In this document: in pieces, positions 33,124 through 42,895 of the stretch
Numbering within the stretch: position 1 is the stretch's first letter
How the letters are laid out: each line of letters begins with the position of its first letter
NCBI GenBank assembly: GCA_963603365.1
Contig: CAVCMI010000011.1
Location: 1-64,000, forward strand
Length of the DNA: 64,000 nucleotides
Direction: 5' to 3'
Origin: F23-D06 sp963603365
GTDB taxonomy: Bacteria; Bacteroidota; Bacteroidia; Bacteroidales; WCHB1-69
Position numbers and translations under genes: made by a program
Notes under the pieces: model-generated
The model's input: the letters and a program-made list of their open reading frames with translations, nothing else
Told to the model about the DNA's origin: nothing
The model's database searches: none

Positions 33124-34295
33124 TCAGCGCTTTTAGGGAAATCGCGCCATGCCCATTTTTCGGACACCACACCCTGCCTGATCAACATAAGGCCAGGATT
33201 TGAACGCACGGCGTCGCGCACCATAAAAGGCCCTTTCATGGGGTCGATGGGATTGTAATAGAGCGGGAACCCAATGTCGTTTGTCTTCACAAATTCAGCA
33301 ATTTCCTCCTGCGAAGAATTGGTCACTGCCACAAAAGTGATTCCCTTGGCGGCACAGTCTGCAGCCAGTTGCTTAGCCTTTGTTATGCCTTTGGGGTTTG
33401 CCTCTTTGAGGTTGTGGACAAAGAGCACATAAAGGTCGTCCGGATTGTCGTAACTGACCAGTTCGTAAGAGTGGTCGGCGCCGTTTGTGTCGAGCATATT
33501 GAAACCGTCAATTTTGGCGCGCACCAGTTCCTTGATGACGCTGTCTTTGCGGTCAATGTAATCAAATTGTTCATAGAAATCGTCGGGCTGTGCCATCAGT
33601 TCGTCTTGCGAGAGCGTGACTGTGCTGTTGTCGGCTTTGTTTTGATAAACGAACATCACCTCTTTCTGTGCCGGCTGTTCAATGAAGCAGACCACATCCT
33701 TGCCTTTTTTCCAGTCGGTAAAATCAATCAGCGGCAGATGGCGGATGCAGTACAGTTGGAATACGACAGTGACGGCAGCAAAAAACACGATGAAGAACCA
33801 TTGCACCGCATCGCTGATTTTGACTTCCGGTATCTTCTTGCGTTTTGCAAAGACGATGATGGTGGGAATGATGATGACGACGTTCTTGAGGAAAGTCTGC
33901 AGGTTCGACATCTTGACGGCCTGGCCGAAGCAACCGCAGTCTTTCACCACGCCGAAGTCGTGGATATGGTGCACTTCGAGGTACTCAGCCACGGCAAGCC
34001 ACAGTGTCAGGAAGAAGAAGAACGTCATGAAAAGCAGGTAGCCCCAGGCGGCAAGATTGACCTTGATGCGAAGGAGCAGCATACATCCCAGCACAAACTC
34101 ACATGCGATGGCGCAAATGGCGGCCACCTGAGACAGCGGGTGCAGGAAGCCCATCCCGAACGACACGAAATAGTCGTTCATAGTAATGCCGAAATTGACG
34201 GGGTCTACCGCTTTGGTGAAACTCGAGAACAGAAAAAGACATCCCAACAATATTCGGATGATTTTCAGCCAGATTGGTTCTTTTCTTGTTGACAT
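33120..34295 (-). CDS. BT_3928-like membrane protein (DoxX-type)
   Basis: A 391-residue inner-membrane protein. The N-terminal 160 residues hold four DoxX/MauE-like transmembrane helices (the first is IIRILLGCLFLFSSFTKAVDP) with a CGCFG motif after the third. A fifth helix follows at about residues 165-185. The C-terminal region (about residues 200-391) is a thioredoxin-like fold with DDLYVLFVHNLKEANPKG and GITFVAVTNSS, but it lacks a CxxC pair. The family is conserved in Bacteroidales beside prmC-type or DUF1599 genes; MauE-type proteins support disulfide chemistry, which is the only functional hint. Confidence 0.82.
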   Translation of the reverse strand: MSTRKEPIWLKIIRILLGCLFLFSSFTKAVDPVNFGITMNDYFVSFGMGFLHPLSQVAAICAIACEFVLGCMLLLRIKVNLAAWGYLLFMTFFFFLTLWLAVAEYLEVHHIHDFGVVKDCGCFGQAVKMSNLQTFLKNVVIIIPTIIVFAKRKKIPEVKISDAVQWFFIVFFAAVTVVFQLYCIRHLPLIDFTDWKKGKDVVCFIEQPAQKEVMFVYQNKADNSTVTLSQDELMAQPDDFYEQFDYIDRKDSVIKELVRAKIDGFNMLDTNGADHSYELVSYDNPDDLYVLFVHNLKEANPKGITKAKQLAADCAAKGITFVAVTNSSQEEIAEFVKTNDIGFPLYYNPIDPMKGPFMVRDAVRSNPGLMLIRQGVVSEKWAWRDFPKSAE

Positions 34296-34338
34296 AATGC
34301 AATTGTTTTAGATATAGGTACGACCATGTCCGGGCACG

Positions 34339-34899
34339 TCAAGACTGCTCTTTCTCGAGAACAAGCCGTATGAGTGCGAACATGGCATAATTTATAATGT
34401 CAAAATAGTTGGCATCCAGTCCTTCGGAGACAAGCGTAGTTCCGTTGTGGTCTTCAATAGACTTGATGCGAAGCAGTTTCATCAGAATGATGTCGGTAAG
34501 GGAACTGATGCGCATTTGCCGCCAGGCTTCGTCATAGTCGTGGTTTTTGTTCATCATCAAACTTTTGGCCGCCTGTATATATTTGGCAAACAACGCCGTA
34601 GCCTCCTTTGTGTCCATTGTTGCCTGTTCTGAGCCGGCGGCCACGCCTATTTCAAGCTGTATCAAAGCCATAACGGCATAATTGACTATGCCTACAAATT
34701 CGGGGATGATGCCTTCAGCGATGCGGGTCTCACCCTTTTCCTGAATGCTGCGGACGCGGTTCGCCTTGATGAATATCTGGTCGGTCAGCGAGGAGGTACG
34801 GAGAATGCGCCACGCCGTGCCATAGTCGGAGGCCTTCTTGGTGAAGACCTCCTGACAGTAGCGTATCATCTCGTCATATTGTTCTGACGTGTTTGCCAT
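34339..34899 (-). CDS. DUF1599 domain protein with internal duplication
   Basis: A 186-residue cytosolic protein built of two similar halves. Residues about 8-85 (ASDYGTAWRILRTSSLTDQI, then GIVNYAVMALIQLEI) and about 100-183 (HDYDEAWRQMRISSLTDIIL, then DIINYAMFALIRLVL) align with each other. The DUF1599 family is linked to nucleotide-modification contexts by family name only; the reaction is unknown. It sits between the C25 protease gene and the BT_3928-like gene, with small gaps on the minus strand. Confidence 0.85.
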   Translation of the reverse strand: MANTSEQYDEMIRYCQEVFTKKASDYGTAWRILRTSSLTDQIFIKANRVRSIQEKGETRIAEGIIPEFVGIVNYAVMALIQLEIGVAAGSEQATMDTKEATALFAKYIQAAKSLMMNKNHDYDEAWRQMRISSLTDIILMKLLRIKSIEDHNGTTLVSEGLDANYFDIINYAMFALIRLVLEKEQS

Positions 34900-34902
34900 T
34901 GC

Positions 34903-37900
34903 TTATTGCTTGATGAATTTAAGTGTGCGATTCTTGTCTGCACTCTTTATGGAGATGAAATAGATGCCGTCTGCAAGGTCAGCCACGTGAACCGTACACT
35001 TCATCTCGCCACCTGCGGCGGCCGTGCGAACCAGTCTCCCGCTCATATCCGCCACAGCAATCTCTTGGATCGGCGCGTTGCTCTCAACCGCAAGGCTTGT
35101 AGTGGCAGGGTTGGGATAAAGGCGCACATCCGTTTCTGCGGTGATATATTCAGCTATGCCCACGCAGTCGGTCGTGTCGGGATCGACCATCGTGCCGAAC
35201 CCCGGAATGACAATATCGTCAACCCAGACACAGTCGCTGTTTGACGACTGGCTGATGTCTTTAGTGTAATCGAAACGGTAGGTATGCGTTCCTGCCTTTA
35301 TGGGCACCGTGATCTTCGTCCAATTCACCTCACCGGAGGCTTCGTCTTTCTGCTCATTGTCCACATAGAATTTGAACTTGTCGTAATTTGCTTCGGAAGA
35401 GACTTTTCTGTAAAAAGAAAAATCGCCGTCCATAATAGAAGTGACCGTCAGTTCAAGGCGGGAGGTCTTGCTGTTGGCAAGATTCACTTTCGATCGCACA
35501 CTATAGTTTCCGCTATGTGTCTGGTCTGAAGTGATTGTCCACGGATAGGCAGAAGTATTGTCCCAGTCAAAGCGCGGCGAGAAGTCGCCGGTTTCAAAAT
35601 CTTCAGTACACGTCCCTACAATCATATATAAGGTATCGATAACGTGCGAGGAACCTATTACTCTATGGTAGTACAGCGGTATGATAGCGTTGTCGGGCAC
35701 ATTGTCGGCAACTTTCACCGTAAAGGTATTGGTGGTTGTCTGGTCGGGCTGCAGTGCATACACATAATAGGATGGGGATATCACCCTTGCGCCGGTATAG
35801 TTGGAGGTAAGGTCTACAATGCCGAACGGCAGTGTGGCATGTCCTTCATTTTTGTTGTCGATTTCAACCGTAACCTCGCTTCCGGCGGTTATAACTTGTG
35901 GAGAAATGCGGCTTGCGGTCACCACGAGTTTGGGGGCGGCAACTCTCACTATGATGGCTTTGTCAGAGTGTCCTGTTCCCCAAGACACGGTCACATTGAA
36001 TGACACAGGGGTCTCATCTTCCAGAGAACCTGAAATGGCGGCGCTGAAAGCGTTCTGGAGGGTTTTCGTCTCATCTACGGCCATGTTGCCGATGTAAACA
36101 GAATCCTGCACCAGTGTAATGCCCTGTGCTGTAGTTGTCATCTTGGCATATACGGAAGTGGCGGCAGAAACGCCTAAATTCTTGACGGAAAGATTCCAAG
36201 TGACGGTTGTGCCCACTTCGGCAATGCCGTTCAACTGCACCTCAGAAGCGGCAATAAATGGGCCTTCGGGATCTATGACCGTGATGGTCTTGAAATACTG
36301 GACATAGTTTTGTGCGCCGACGGCCAGTTCATATTGTCCTGGCACACTGAGCGCGTCAAAGGAGAGCACAGCCTCTCCGGAAGCATCAGCAAAGGCAGCG
36401 GCTACAAACTCATTGTTGTGCGTCAATGCCACGTATGCGTATGCAGGTGCACCCGACACTGCCAAGGCGTTCTGACCTACAGTCAGCACATCTGCACAAG
36501 CGACTGTCATTATGTCCGGAATTCCTAAATAAGGTCGGATAGAGGGGTCGCCAAAAGTGTGATAGACTTCCCAGTAGTATTGTTTTCGGGTCGAGGTTGA
36601 AGACTGCACAGCAAGGTTTCCGCCTTCCATATAGCCTCCGATCGTGGTGCTCCATTTGTCGTGTGTCTCATTGTGGGTATGGAAAATACGGTCGTAAGCG
36701 CCGAGGTCTGACGAAGAATAGCTCATATTGGCGGTTATGTTGCTGCGCACGCCGACGGCCCAATAGACGTCCTCGTCCCAATAGGTGTAGTCAGATCCGC
36801 CGATATATGCCAGTGCGCCTTTGTTGTTGGCACGGACCAAGGCCTCGCCGAAACAGTTGTCATTATCAAACTTGCCCGTATGACAGCAGTTGCCGATTAT
36901 CAGGCCGTACTTGCCGGCATTGGAAAGGGAGGCAATCTGCGACACAGTGAACGACGGTTCGTACCACCCCTGTGCTTCTCCGTGGGCGGTGTAGTTGACC
37001 CAGCCGGCGCCGGCGCCGATCTCGCTGCGGATGGTGGCCGCCTGGCTGGAACAGTCATAGTCGTGCTTGTGAACAGTCGTATAGCTATGGTTCGTCGAAG
37101 TTGTATTTATATAATTATTGTAGATATAGTTGACCTGCCCTTGAGCATGAGTGGGCGACCAGGAGTCATCCGTGCCGGCAATCAGGACGGCGGTGCCCAA
37201 ATAGGAGGGGTCTGGCATCGTGTATTGTTCATACATCAGCGACTTGTCGACTTGGGGAGTCAATTCGGAGATATTGCGGGCGGAAAAACGTCCGTAGTAG
37301 CAGTCGGGAAGGTTGTCGCCGGAGGTCCAGGTGGCATAATAAAGGTCTGTCACATGGTTTGTGTTGGAAACCTGGCTGTTAAAGGCTGGCAGCTGGTCCA
37401 CATCGCCGACTAACAGCAGAAATGTGGGAGCGGGATTGTCCGGGGTGGCGTTGTTGTAGTGGCTCAGGATGTAGTTTCTGATAGAGGTTGTCGTAGTGCC
37501 CACGTTGGCATCGCTGGTATATGCCACCTCCACAAGGTAACCTAACCTTTTTTTCCATTGCACAAAACTGTTGAGATTCTCGTTGCCGGAGAACATCGAA
37601 TTGGCGATGATCAGGTATTTGATGGGAGCGGCAGTGAACTCGTTTCGGGTGTCGGTTATCGGATTGATGACTGCGGCGGAAGCCAGTTTGAAGAGCGGGC
37701 TTCCCAACTTGCTCTTCAGTTCGTAGGTGGCAGGCAGGTCCGCATTCACATACGACACGGTCACGTCAATTTCGCGGAAAATACGGATGCGGTTCGTAAC
37801 GGGATTATAGGCCACGGGCGATACCATAATGCAAGCCATCGTGACATCGCGCATCGTTCCCGACTTCTCCACGCGCACTAACGGCTCGGAATAAAAACTG

Positions 37901-38313
37901 TTAAGGCGATAGACCTCGTCGTTTTTCGTAAAGGAGCGTTCTCCCTTGTACGACTTCGGGTAAGCATGTTGTACGGGATAGATTGGAGCGGCTATGCCAA
38001 GTTCAGCCGCATCGTACTCGTCGTATTCACTATGAACGACCTGGGCCACGACCGAATCGCAAACCGGGATCTCTATCAGTTTGCTCATCACCGGAAGTTG
38101 CGGATAGCCCTCACGCGTGCTCAAACTGTAGTCTTCCATTGTAATCTTCGTGTAAGCGCCATCGGCCTCCTTCACCGTCTGGGGAGTAATTTTTCCTGGC
38201 ATGAAAGAGATTTCCACTTGACTGTAACCGTTCTGCTTCACGGTATAATGCTGGGCAGATGTGCCGAATACAAAAAGCAGCAGCATCCCAAACAAAATGA
38301 ATGATTTTTTCAT
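34903..38313 (-). CDS. C25 gingipain-like cysteine protease with T9SS type A sorting tail
   Basis: A secreted 1136-residue protease. It has a signal peptide (about residues 1-20, MKKSFILFGMLLLFVFGTSA) and a C25-type propeptide to about residue 215. The catalytic domain holds the His-Cys pair H444 (NYTAHGEAQGW) and C477 (IIGNCCHTGKF), the latter in the CxxGxF pattern of gingipains. Immunoglobulin-like domains follow at about residues 615-870, then a jelly-roll-like region near 920-1030. The C-terminal type A tail is VRLYPNPATTSLAVE plus MSGRLVRTAA and DGIYFISIKS. It is exported through the T9SS. Substrate specificity (Arg or Lys) was not resolved. Promoter box at 38369. Confidence 0.9.
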   Translation of the reverse strand: MKKSFILFGMLLLFVFGTSAQHYTVKQNGYSQVEISFMPGKITPQTVKEADGAYTKITMEDYSLSTREGYPQLPVMSKLIEIPVCDSVVAQVVHSEYDEYDAAELGIAAPIYPVQHAYPKSYKGERSFTKNDEVYRLNSFYSEPLVRVEKSGTMRDVTMACIMVSPVAYNPVTNRIRIFREIDVTVSYVNADLPATYELKSKLGSPLFKLASAAVINPITDTRNEFTAAPIKYLIIANSMFSGNENLNSFVQWKKRLGYLVEVAYTSDANVGTTTTSIRNYILSHYNNATPDNPAPTFLLLVGDVDQLPAFNSQVSNTNHVTDLYYATWTSGDNLPDCYYGRFSARNISELTPQVDKSLMYEQYTMPDPSYLGTAVLIAGTDDSWSPTHAQGQVNYIYNNYINTTSTNHSYTTVHKHDYDCSSQAATIRSEIGAGAGWVNYTAHGEAQGWYEPSFTVSQIASLSNAGKYGLIIGNCCHTGKFDNDNCFGEALVRANNKGALAYIGGSDYTYWDEDVYWAVGVRSNITANMSYSSSDLGAYDRIFHTHNETHDKWSTTIGGYMEGGNLAVQSSTSTRKQYYWEVYHTFGDPSIRPYLGIPDIMTVACADVLTVGQNALAVSGAPAYAYVALTHNNEFVAAAFADASGEAVLSFDALSVPGQYELAVGAQNYVQYFKTITVIDPEGPFIAASEVQLNGIAEVGTTVTWNLSVKNLGVSAATSVYAKMTTTAQGITLVQDSVYIGNMAVDETKTLQNAFSAAISGSLEDETPVSFNVTVSWGTGHSDKAIIVRVAAPKLVVTASRISPQVITAGSEVTVEIDNKNEGHATLPFGIVDLTSNYTGARVISPSYYVYALQPDQTTTNTFTVKVADNVPDNAIIPLYYHRVIGSSHVIDTLYMIVGTCTEDFETGDFSPRFDWDNTSAYPWTITSDQTHSGNYSVRSKVNLANSKTSRLELTVTSIMDGDFSFYRKVSSEANYDKFKFYVDNEQKDEASGEVNWTKITVPIKAGTHTYRFDYTKDISQSSNSDCVWVDDIVIPGFGTMVDPDTTDCVGIAEYITAETDVRLYPNPATTSLAVESNAPIQEIAVADMSGRLVRTAAAGGEMKCTVHVADLADGIYFISIKSADKNRTLKFIKQ

Positions 38314-38368
38314 CTTACGTCTTATTTTTTTAATATTGGTATCAATGTAATCCTTTTGGGAAAACGTG

Positions 38369-38376
38369 CAAAAATA
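38369..38376 (-). promoter_or_regulatory. Promoter -7 box of the C25 protease gene
   Basis: CAAAAATA on the plus strand is TATTTTTG on the minus strand, 56 bases before the start codon. The 180 bases to the next plus-strand promoter hold no other recognised feature. Confidence 0.6.
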
Positions 38377-38557
38377 GAAAAAATAGATATAGGAGGCCGT
38401 CTGACGTTTTTTTCAAAAAAACGCATTTTGACTATAGTCTGAACTGTCTGATGATTTACAGTCCTGAACTATTGTCCTTTTAATGACGTAATTATCCTTT
38501 CAGCCACATACATTAAATAAAAAAACCGCCGGCAATCGGACGATATTGTTTTTTTTG

Positions 38558-38565
38558 TATCTTTG
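38558..38565 (+). promoter_or_regulatory. Promoter -7 box of rpmB
   Basis: TATCTTTG, 47 bases before the rpmB ATG at 38612. Confidence 0.65.
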
Positions 38566-38611
38566 CCGCCCGAATCACAGATACGATTATAACAACAAAA
38601 AAGGAATAGAA

Positions 38612-38845
38612 ATGTCACGAGTTTGTCAAATTACAGGTAAAAAGGCAGTGGTTGGAAATAACGTGTCCCACTCCAATATCAAAACAAAAAGAACATTCAA
38701 ACCAAATCTGCATACAAAGAAATTCTATGTCCCTGAACTGGACGAATGGATTTATCTCAAGGTTTCTGCACATGGCATGCGCCACATCAACAAGAAAGGC
38801 ATCTTCCAATGTCTGGTGGAAGCCGCAGAGAAAGGTAACCTCTAA
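38612..38845 (+). CDS. rpmB: 50S ribosomal protein L28
   Basis: A 77-residue large-subunit protein that begins MSRVCQITGKKAVVGNNVSH and contains KRTFKPNLHTKKFYVPE, both standard for L28. The ATG at 38612 is chosen because the in-frame upstream starts run through the promoter box. In Bacteroidota rpmB is usually followed by rpmG (L33) and a DUF4295 gene; here a terminator follows at once. Confidence 0.97.
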   Translation: MSRVCQITGKKAVVGNNVSHSNIKTKRTFKPNLHTKKFYVPELDEWIYLKVSAHGMRHINKKGIFQCLVEAAEKGNL

Positions 38846-38873
38846 AAAGATCCGTTCTTTTCAGAAAAGCCAC

Positions 38874-38912
38874 AACTGCTGTAACGGAACTCCTGTTGCA
38901 GCAGTTTTTTTT
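38874..38912 (+). terminator. Terminator of rpmB
   Basis: Arms 38874-38885 and 38895-38906 (AACTGCTGTAAC with GTTGCAGCAGTT, one wobble) are followed by eight T. Confidence 0.85.
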
Positions 38913-38954
38913 GCATGCTGCCATGCAATTTTTTCTGGATTTGTCCGTATATAG

Positions 38955-41468
38955 TTGTCAGCAAAAACACAGACCCTACCATTGAGACATAGATTATTGT
39001 TTCTGACCTTCGCGATGATAATGTTTGCCGGTATGACATACGGGCAGAAAGCCATTGTAAAGGGATCTGTCATTGATGAATACGGGCAGCCCATTGAAAA
39101 CGTTGTCATCCGTGTGCTGGATCTTGGACTCCAAACCATCACCAACGACTACGGGCAGTTCTCGTTCAGCGTGCCGGCCGAGACCGACTTACGCCTCTAC
39201 TTCCAGCAAATCAGCCACAAAGACACCCTGCTTAGCCTGCGCCTCAAGTCCAAAGAGACTGCCGTGCTTTCGGTTATGCTCGCCACGGTGGGCAATCGTT
39301 TAGAGCAAGTGGACATCCATAGCCGCAACGGGAACGGTTATGTGCAGGTGAATCCGCGGCTGTCGTTTCAGATGCCCTCTGCCACGGGCGGCATGGAGTC
39401 GCTCATCAAGATGCTGCCCGGCACATCCTCGTCCAACGAGTTGAGTTCGCAGTACAATGTGCGCGGCGGCAATTATGACGAGAACCTTGTCTTTGTCAAC
39501 GACATCCAGATATACCGGCCCTTTCTGGTTCGCAACGCCCAGCAAGAGGGCATGAGTTTTGTAAACCCTGACCTTACGGGCAACGTCGTCTTTTCGGCCG
39601 GCGGCTTCGAGGCCAAGTACGGCGACAAGATGTCGTCGGTGCTTGACGTGCAGTACAAAGAGCCCACGCAGTACTGCGGATCCTTCTCTGCCAGCCTGCT
39701 CGGCGCATCCGTCCACGCCGAGGGGCGTGTTGACAGTTGCTTCTCGTTTCTTGTCGGCGCGCGCTTCAAGTCTAATGCCTACCTCTTGAAATCCATGCGA
39801 ATCAGCGGAGACACCGGCGACTACAAGCCGCGCTTCTTCGACACGCAGATGCTCCTCAAGTGGGACGTTTCTGACAAGTTCAACATCAGTCTGCTGGGCA
39901 TCTTCACCCGCAACAGTTACATCTATCAACCCTCCAACAAGCAGACGCGCTTCGGCTCCATCTCCGACTTCAAGCAGTTCACCGTCTATTTTGAGGGGCA
40001 GGAGGTGGACCGCTATGAAAACTACCTCGGCGGGCTCACGTTCGCCTACACACCGGACCTCCGGAACCGCCTGAAGCTGACATTCTCATCCTATTATGCC
40101 CAAGAGAGCGAAACCTACGACATCTTAGGGCAATACCGTTTCAGCGACATTGAACTTGACATCGCCGACGGCACCGTCAACGAGACCTACACGCGCGGCA
40201 TCGGCAGTTATCTGGAACATGCCCGCAACTACATCACCTCCATAGTCTCCGCCGCCGACTTGCGCGGCGAGCACACCCTGCCGTTTTCCAACACGCTCAG
40301 TTGGGGGGTAAAGGCGCAGCACGAGTACATTGACGACCGCATCCGGGAATGGACAATGAACGACTCCGCCGGCTACACCCTGCCGTTCAGACAGGAAACC
40401 GTAGGCATTGACGTGCCATTGGACGACCTTTCGCGCCAACTCACCTTTGAGGACAACAGCTTCCTACAGTCTGCCAACCGCCTTAGCACGTTCCGTTTCT
40501 CCGGCTTCATTCAAGACCAGTGGAACATTGACAGAGACAGCATGCCGCACTACATGCTGAACGGCGGCGTACGCTTTCACTATTGGACATACAACAAAAA
40601 AGAGTTCACCGTCTCGCCCCGTCTCTCTTTCATCTACAACCCGCAATGGCGGCACGATTGGCTTTTTTCGCTGCGCACCGGCCTTTATTACCAGCCGGCA
40701 TTCTACCGCGAAATGCGCCACCGCGACGGAACACTCAACCCGAACATCCGCTCGCAGCGCTCTTTCCAATTGGTATTAGGCAGTGAGTATAACTTCCGGC
40801 TGTGGCGACGGCCGTTCAAATTCACCGCCGAAGCCTATTACAAATACCTTGACCGGCTCATTTCCTACACCATTGACAACGTGCGCATCACCTACAGCGG
40901 CGAAAACGATGCCGTAGGATATGCCACCGGACTGGACCTCAAAGTCAGCGGCGAATTCATACGCGGACTTGAATCTTGGCTGTCCGTATCGCTGATGAAG
41001 ACGGAAGAGAACATCACCTACACGGATGAAGACGGGCAAACCGCACAGACGGGGTACATTCCGCGCCCCACCGACCAGCACTTTGCCTTCAACCTCTTCT
41101 TTCAAGACCATATACCGGGATACCCGCAATTCAGGACACATCTTAATTTCGTGTTTGCCACCGGACTGCCTTACGGTCCCGACGACGGAGTCACCTACCT
41201 GCGACTGCGCGACCACACCTGGTACCGCCGCATCGACCTCGGCTTCTCGTTCATGATACTGGAACAGAGCCGCGACCGTATGCGCAACAAGTCGAAGTTC
41301 ATCCGCAGCATCAAGAACGCCGGCATCTACATCGAAGTTTTCAATCTTCTCGGCATCAACAACATCTCCTCTTATTCGTGGTTCTCAGACATCAGCAACA
41401 ACCGTTATCCTGTTCCGAACTACCTGACCGGACGGCTTCTGAACGTTAAATTTTCCGTAGAGTTTTGA
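38955..41468 (+). CDS. TonB-dependent receptor with carboxypeptidase-like regulatory domain
   Basis: An outer-membrane receptor of up to 837 residues. After the signal segment (RLLFLTFAMIMFAGMTYGQ) lies a carboxypeptidase D-like domain (VKGSVIDEYGQPIENVVIRV), then a plug domain with MESLIKMLPGTSSSNELSSQ and YNVRGGNYDENLVFVNDIQI, then a long beta-barrel to the final strand NVKFSVEF. No SusD-like partner is adjacent. No ATG lies before the signal segment: the frame opens at TTG 38955, with TTG 38982 as an alternative that gives a shorter signal. The substrate is unknown. The cobalamin riboswitch lies downstream, so it does not control this gene. Confidence 0.9.
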   Translation: MSAKTQTLPLRHRLLFLTFAMIMFAGMTYGQKAIVKGSVIDEYGQPIENVVIRVLDLGLQTITNDYGQFSFSVPAETDLRLYFQQISHKDTLLSLRLKSKETAVLSVMLATVGNRLEQVDIHSRNGNGYVQVNPRLSFQMPSATGGMESLIKMLPGTSSSNELSSQYNVRGGNYDENLVFVNDIQIYRPFLVRNAQQEGMSFVNPDLTGNVVFSAGGFEAKYGDKMSSVLDVQYKEPTQYCGSFSASLLGASVHAEGRVDSCFSFLVGARFKSNAYLLKSMRISGDTGDYKPRFFDTQMLLKWDVSDKFNISLLGIFTRNSYIYQPSNKQTRFGSISDFKQFTVYFEGQEVDRYENYLGGLTFAYTPDLRNRLKLTFSSYYAQESETYDILGQYRFSDIELDIADGTVNETYTRGIGSYLEHARNYITSIVSAADLRGEHTLPFSNTLSWGVKAQHEYIDDRIREWTMNDSAGYTLPFRQETVGIDVPLDDLSRQLTFEDNSFLQSANRLSTFRFSGFIQDQWNIDRDSMPHYMLNGGVRFHYWTYNKKEFTVSPRLSFIYNPQWRHDWLFSLRTGLYYQPAFYREMRHRDGTLNPNIRSQRSFQLVLGSEYNFRLWRRPFKFTAEAYYKYLDRLISYTIDNVRITYSGENDAVGYATGLDLKVSGEFIRGLESWLSVSLMKTEENITYTDEDGQTAQTGYIPRPTDQHFAFNLFFQDHIPGYPQFRTHLNFVFATGLPYGPDDGVTYLRLRDHTWYRRIDLGFSFMILEQSRDRMRNKSKFIRSIKNAGIYIEVFNLLGINNISSYSWFSDISNNRYPVPNYLTGRLLNVKFSVEF

Positions 41469-41494
41469 ACCGGACACTTTTTTTTCTATTTTTG
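41464..41494 (+). promoter_or_regulatory. Promoter of the B12 riboswitch transcript
   Basis: TTTG at 41464-41467, exactly 19 bases, then TATTTTTG at 41487-41494: a full match to the Bacteroidota consensus. The -33 element overlaps the stop region of the upstream receptor gene. Confidence 0.8.
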
Positions 41495-41501
41495 CCGCCG
41501 T

Positions 41502-41661
41502 TTTCAGGTGAAGAGTTCGCAAGCGAATTTCTGAAAGGGAAACAGGTGTAAATCCTGTACAGTACCCGCTGCTGTAAGTTTCATACGTTTCCGCAGTACC
41601 TTTTGTCACTGTCGCAAGACGGGAAGACACTACGGAAGAAACAAGTCAGAAAACCTGCCTG
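41502..41661 (+). promoter_or_regulatory. Cobalamin riboswitch
   Basis: The segments of the cobalamin aptamer appear in order: CAGGTGAAGAG at the start, AAAGGGAAACAGGTG, the B12-box-like region GTACCCGCTGCTGTAAG, then CACTGTCGCAAGACGGGAAG, and AAGTCAGAAAACCTGCCTG closing the 3' side. The RNA lies between a strong promoter and the BtuG-like gene start at 41785. Binding of adenosylcobalamin or a related form would lower expression of the downstream genes. The 120 bases from its end to the gene contain a GC-rich hairpin (GACCG with CGGTC) that could belong to the expression platform. Confidence 0.93.
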
Positions 41662-41784
41662 TTGACAGTTTTGACCGCTTCGGGAGGTAGGCCGGTCGTG
41701 GCATGATTTCTTGATGGAATCTGTTCTTGAGCAGTTTCTGCATTTACCCGGGGCATATTTTGTAAATAAAAAAATGCGAAAGGA

Positions 41785-42858
41785 ATGTATCTGAAACTGA
41801 CCTTGAAACGAACCTTTATTCTCATTCTGTGCGTCTGGCTTGCTGCTTCGTGCAACCATCCTGAGCCTCAAATCCCGAACACCCCGCCTGTCGACTATCA
41901 GGCGGAGGGAGTCTATGTGCTCAACGAAGGCCTCTACCAACACAACAACAGCACGCTGACCTACTATGACTTCACCGCAAACAGCCTGATGAATGACATC
42001 TTTCTTCAAAGCAACGGGCGCGGATTGGGCGACACGGGCAACGACCTGCAGTTGTACGGCGGCAAACTGTACTGTGTCGTCAACAACTCGAACCGCGTAG
42101 AGGTGATGAACCCTTCTGACGCAAAATCCATCAAAGCCATACAACTTAACGGCAAACAACCGCGCCGGCTGGCCTTTTACCGCGACAAAGCCTATGTGAG
42201 CTGCTTTGACGGCGATGTCGTACGCATTGACACTGCCACACTGGCCGTAGACGCCACCGCACACTCCGGCAGCAACCCCGAAGGCATCTGCGTCTGCAAC
42301 GGGAAACTGTACGTTGCCAACTCCGGAGGTCTCAACTCCCCAAACTACGGCAATACCGTCTCTGTATTCGACCTCGCCACATTCTCACTGCTGTACACGA
42401 TAGAAGTCGAGACAAACCCGTACATCTTACAAAGCTTCAACAACAAATACGTCTATGTTGCCTCACGGGGCAATTACGGGTCTATACCCTACAACTTTCA
42501 GAAAATAGACGCCACGGCAGACCAGGTCATCAGAACTTACGACTGGAATGTGCTGAATTTTGCCATCTCCGGGAAATACGCCTATCTTTACTACAGCGAC
42601 TACAGCACCTACAACTACTGGGTCAAAGTAATGGACTTAGAGAGCGACCAAATTGTCAACGAAAGCTTCGTCACCGACGGCACTTCGCTCAAGCGTCCCT
42701 ACGGCATAGCCGTCAATGAACTGAACGGAGACGTTTACATCTCTGATGCCTACGACTTTACCGTAAACGGTGACATTTACTGCTTTGACAAAAGCGGTAA
42801 AAAGAAATTCACTTTTGCAGTCGGGTTGAATCCGGGGACGATATTAGTTAGAAACTGA
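41785..42858 (+). CDS. BtuG-like beta-propeller surface lipoprotein (DUF5074/YncE-like)
   Basis: A 357-residue lipoprotein with lipobox LAASC (cysteine 23). The mature protein is a chain of repeats of propeller type: GGKLYCVVNNSNRVEVMNP, RDKAYVSCFDGDVVRID, CNGKLYVANSGGLNSP, YVYVASRGNYGSIPYNF and GDVYISDAYDF. BtuG of gut Bacteroides is a surface propeller lipoprotein that captures cobalamin and passes it to BtuB. The cobalamin riboswitch directly upstream makes B12 capture the best reading here. No btuB is adjacent. Possible alternative: a general propeller protein under B12 control. Confidence 0.8.
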   Translation: MYLKLTLKRTFILILCVWLAASCNHPEPQIPNTPPVDYQAEGVYVLNEGLYQHNNSTLTYYDFTANSLMNDIFLQSNGRGLGDTGNDLQLYGGKLYCVVNNSNRVEVMNPSDAKSIKAIQLNGKQPRRLAFYRDKAYVSCFDGDVVRIDTATLAVDATAHSGSNPEGICVCNGKLYVANSGGLNSPNYGNTVSVFDLATFSLLYTIEVETNPYILQSFNNKYVYVASRGNYGSIPYNFQKIDATADQVIRTYDWNVLNFAISGKYAYLYYSDYSTYNYWVKVMDLESDQIVNESFVTDGTSLKRPYGIAVNELNGDVYISDAYDFTVNGDIYCFDKSGKKKFTFAVGLNPGTILVRN

Positions 42859-42895
42859 TTTGACACTTAATTTACATCATAACAAATAATAATTC

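Noticed and set aside
38955..41468. TonB-dependent receptor as BtuB of the B12 unit
   Set aside because: The cobalamin riboswitch and its promoter lie downstream of this gene, so it is not under that control, and nothing in the sequence marks it as BtuB.
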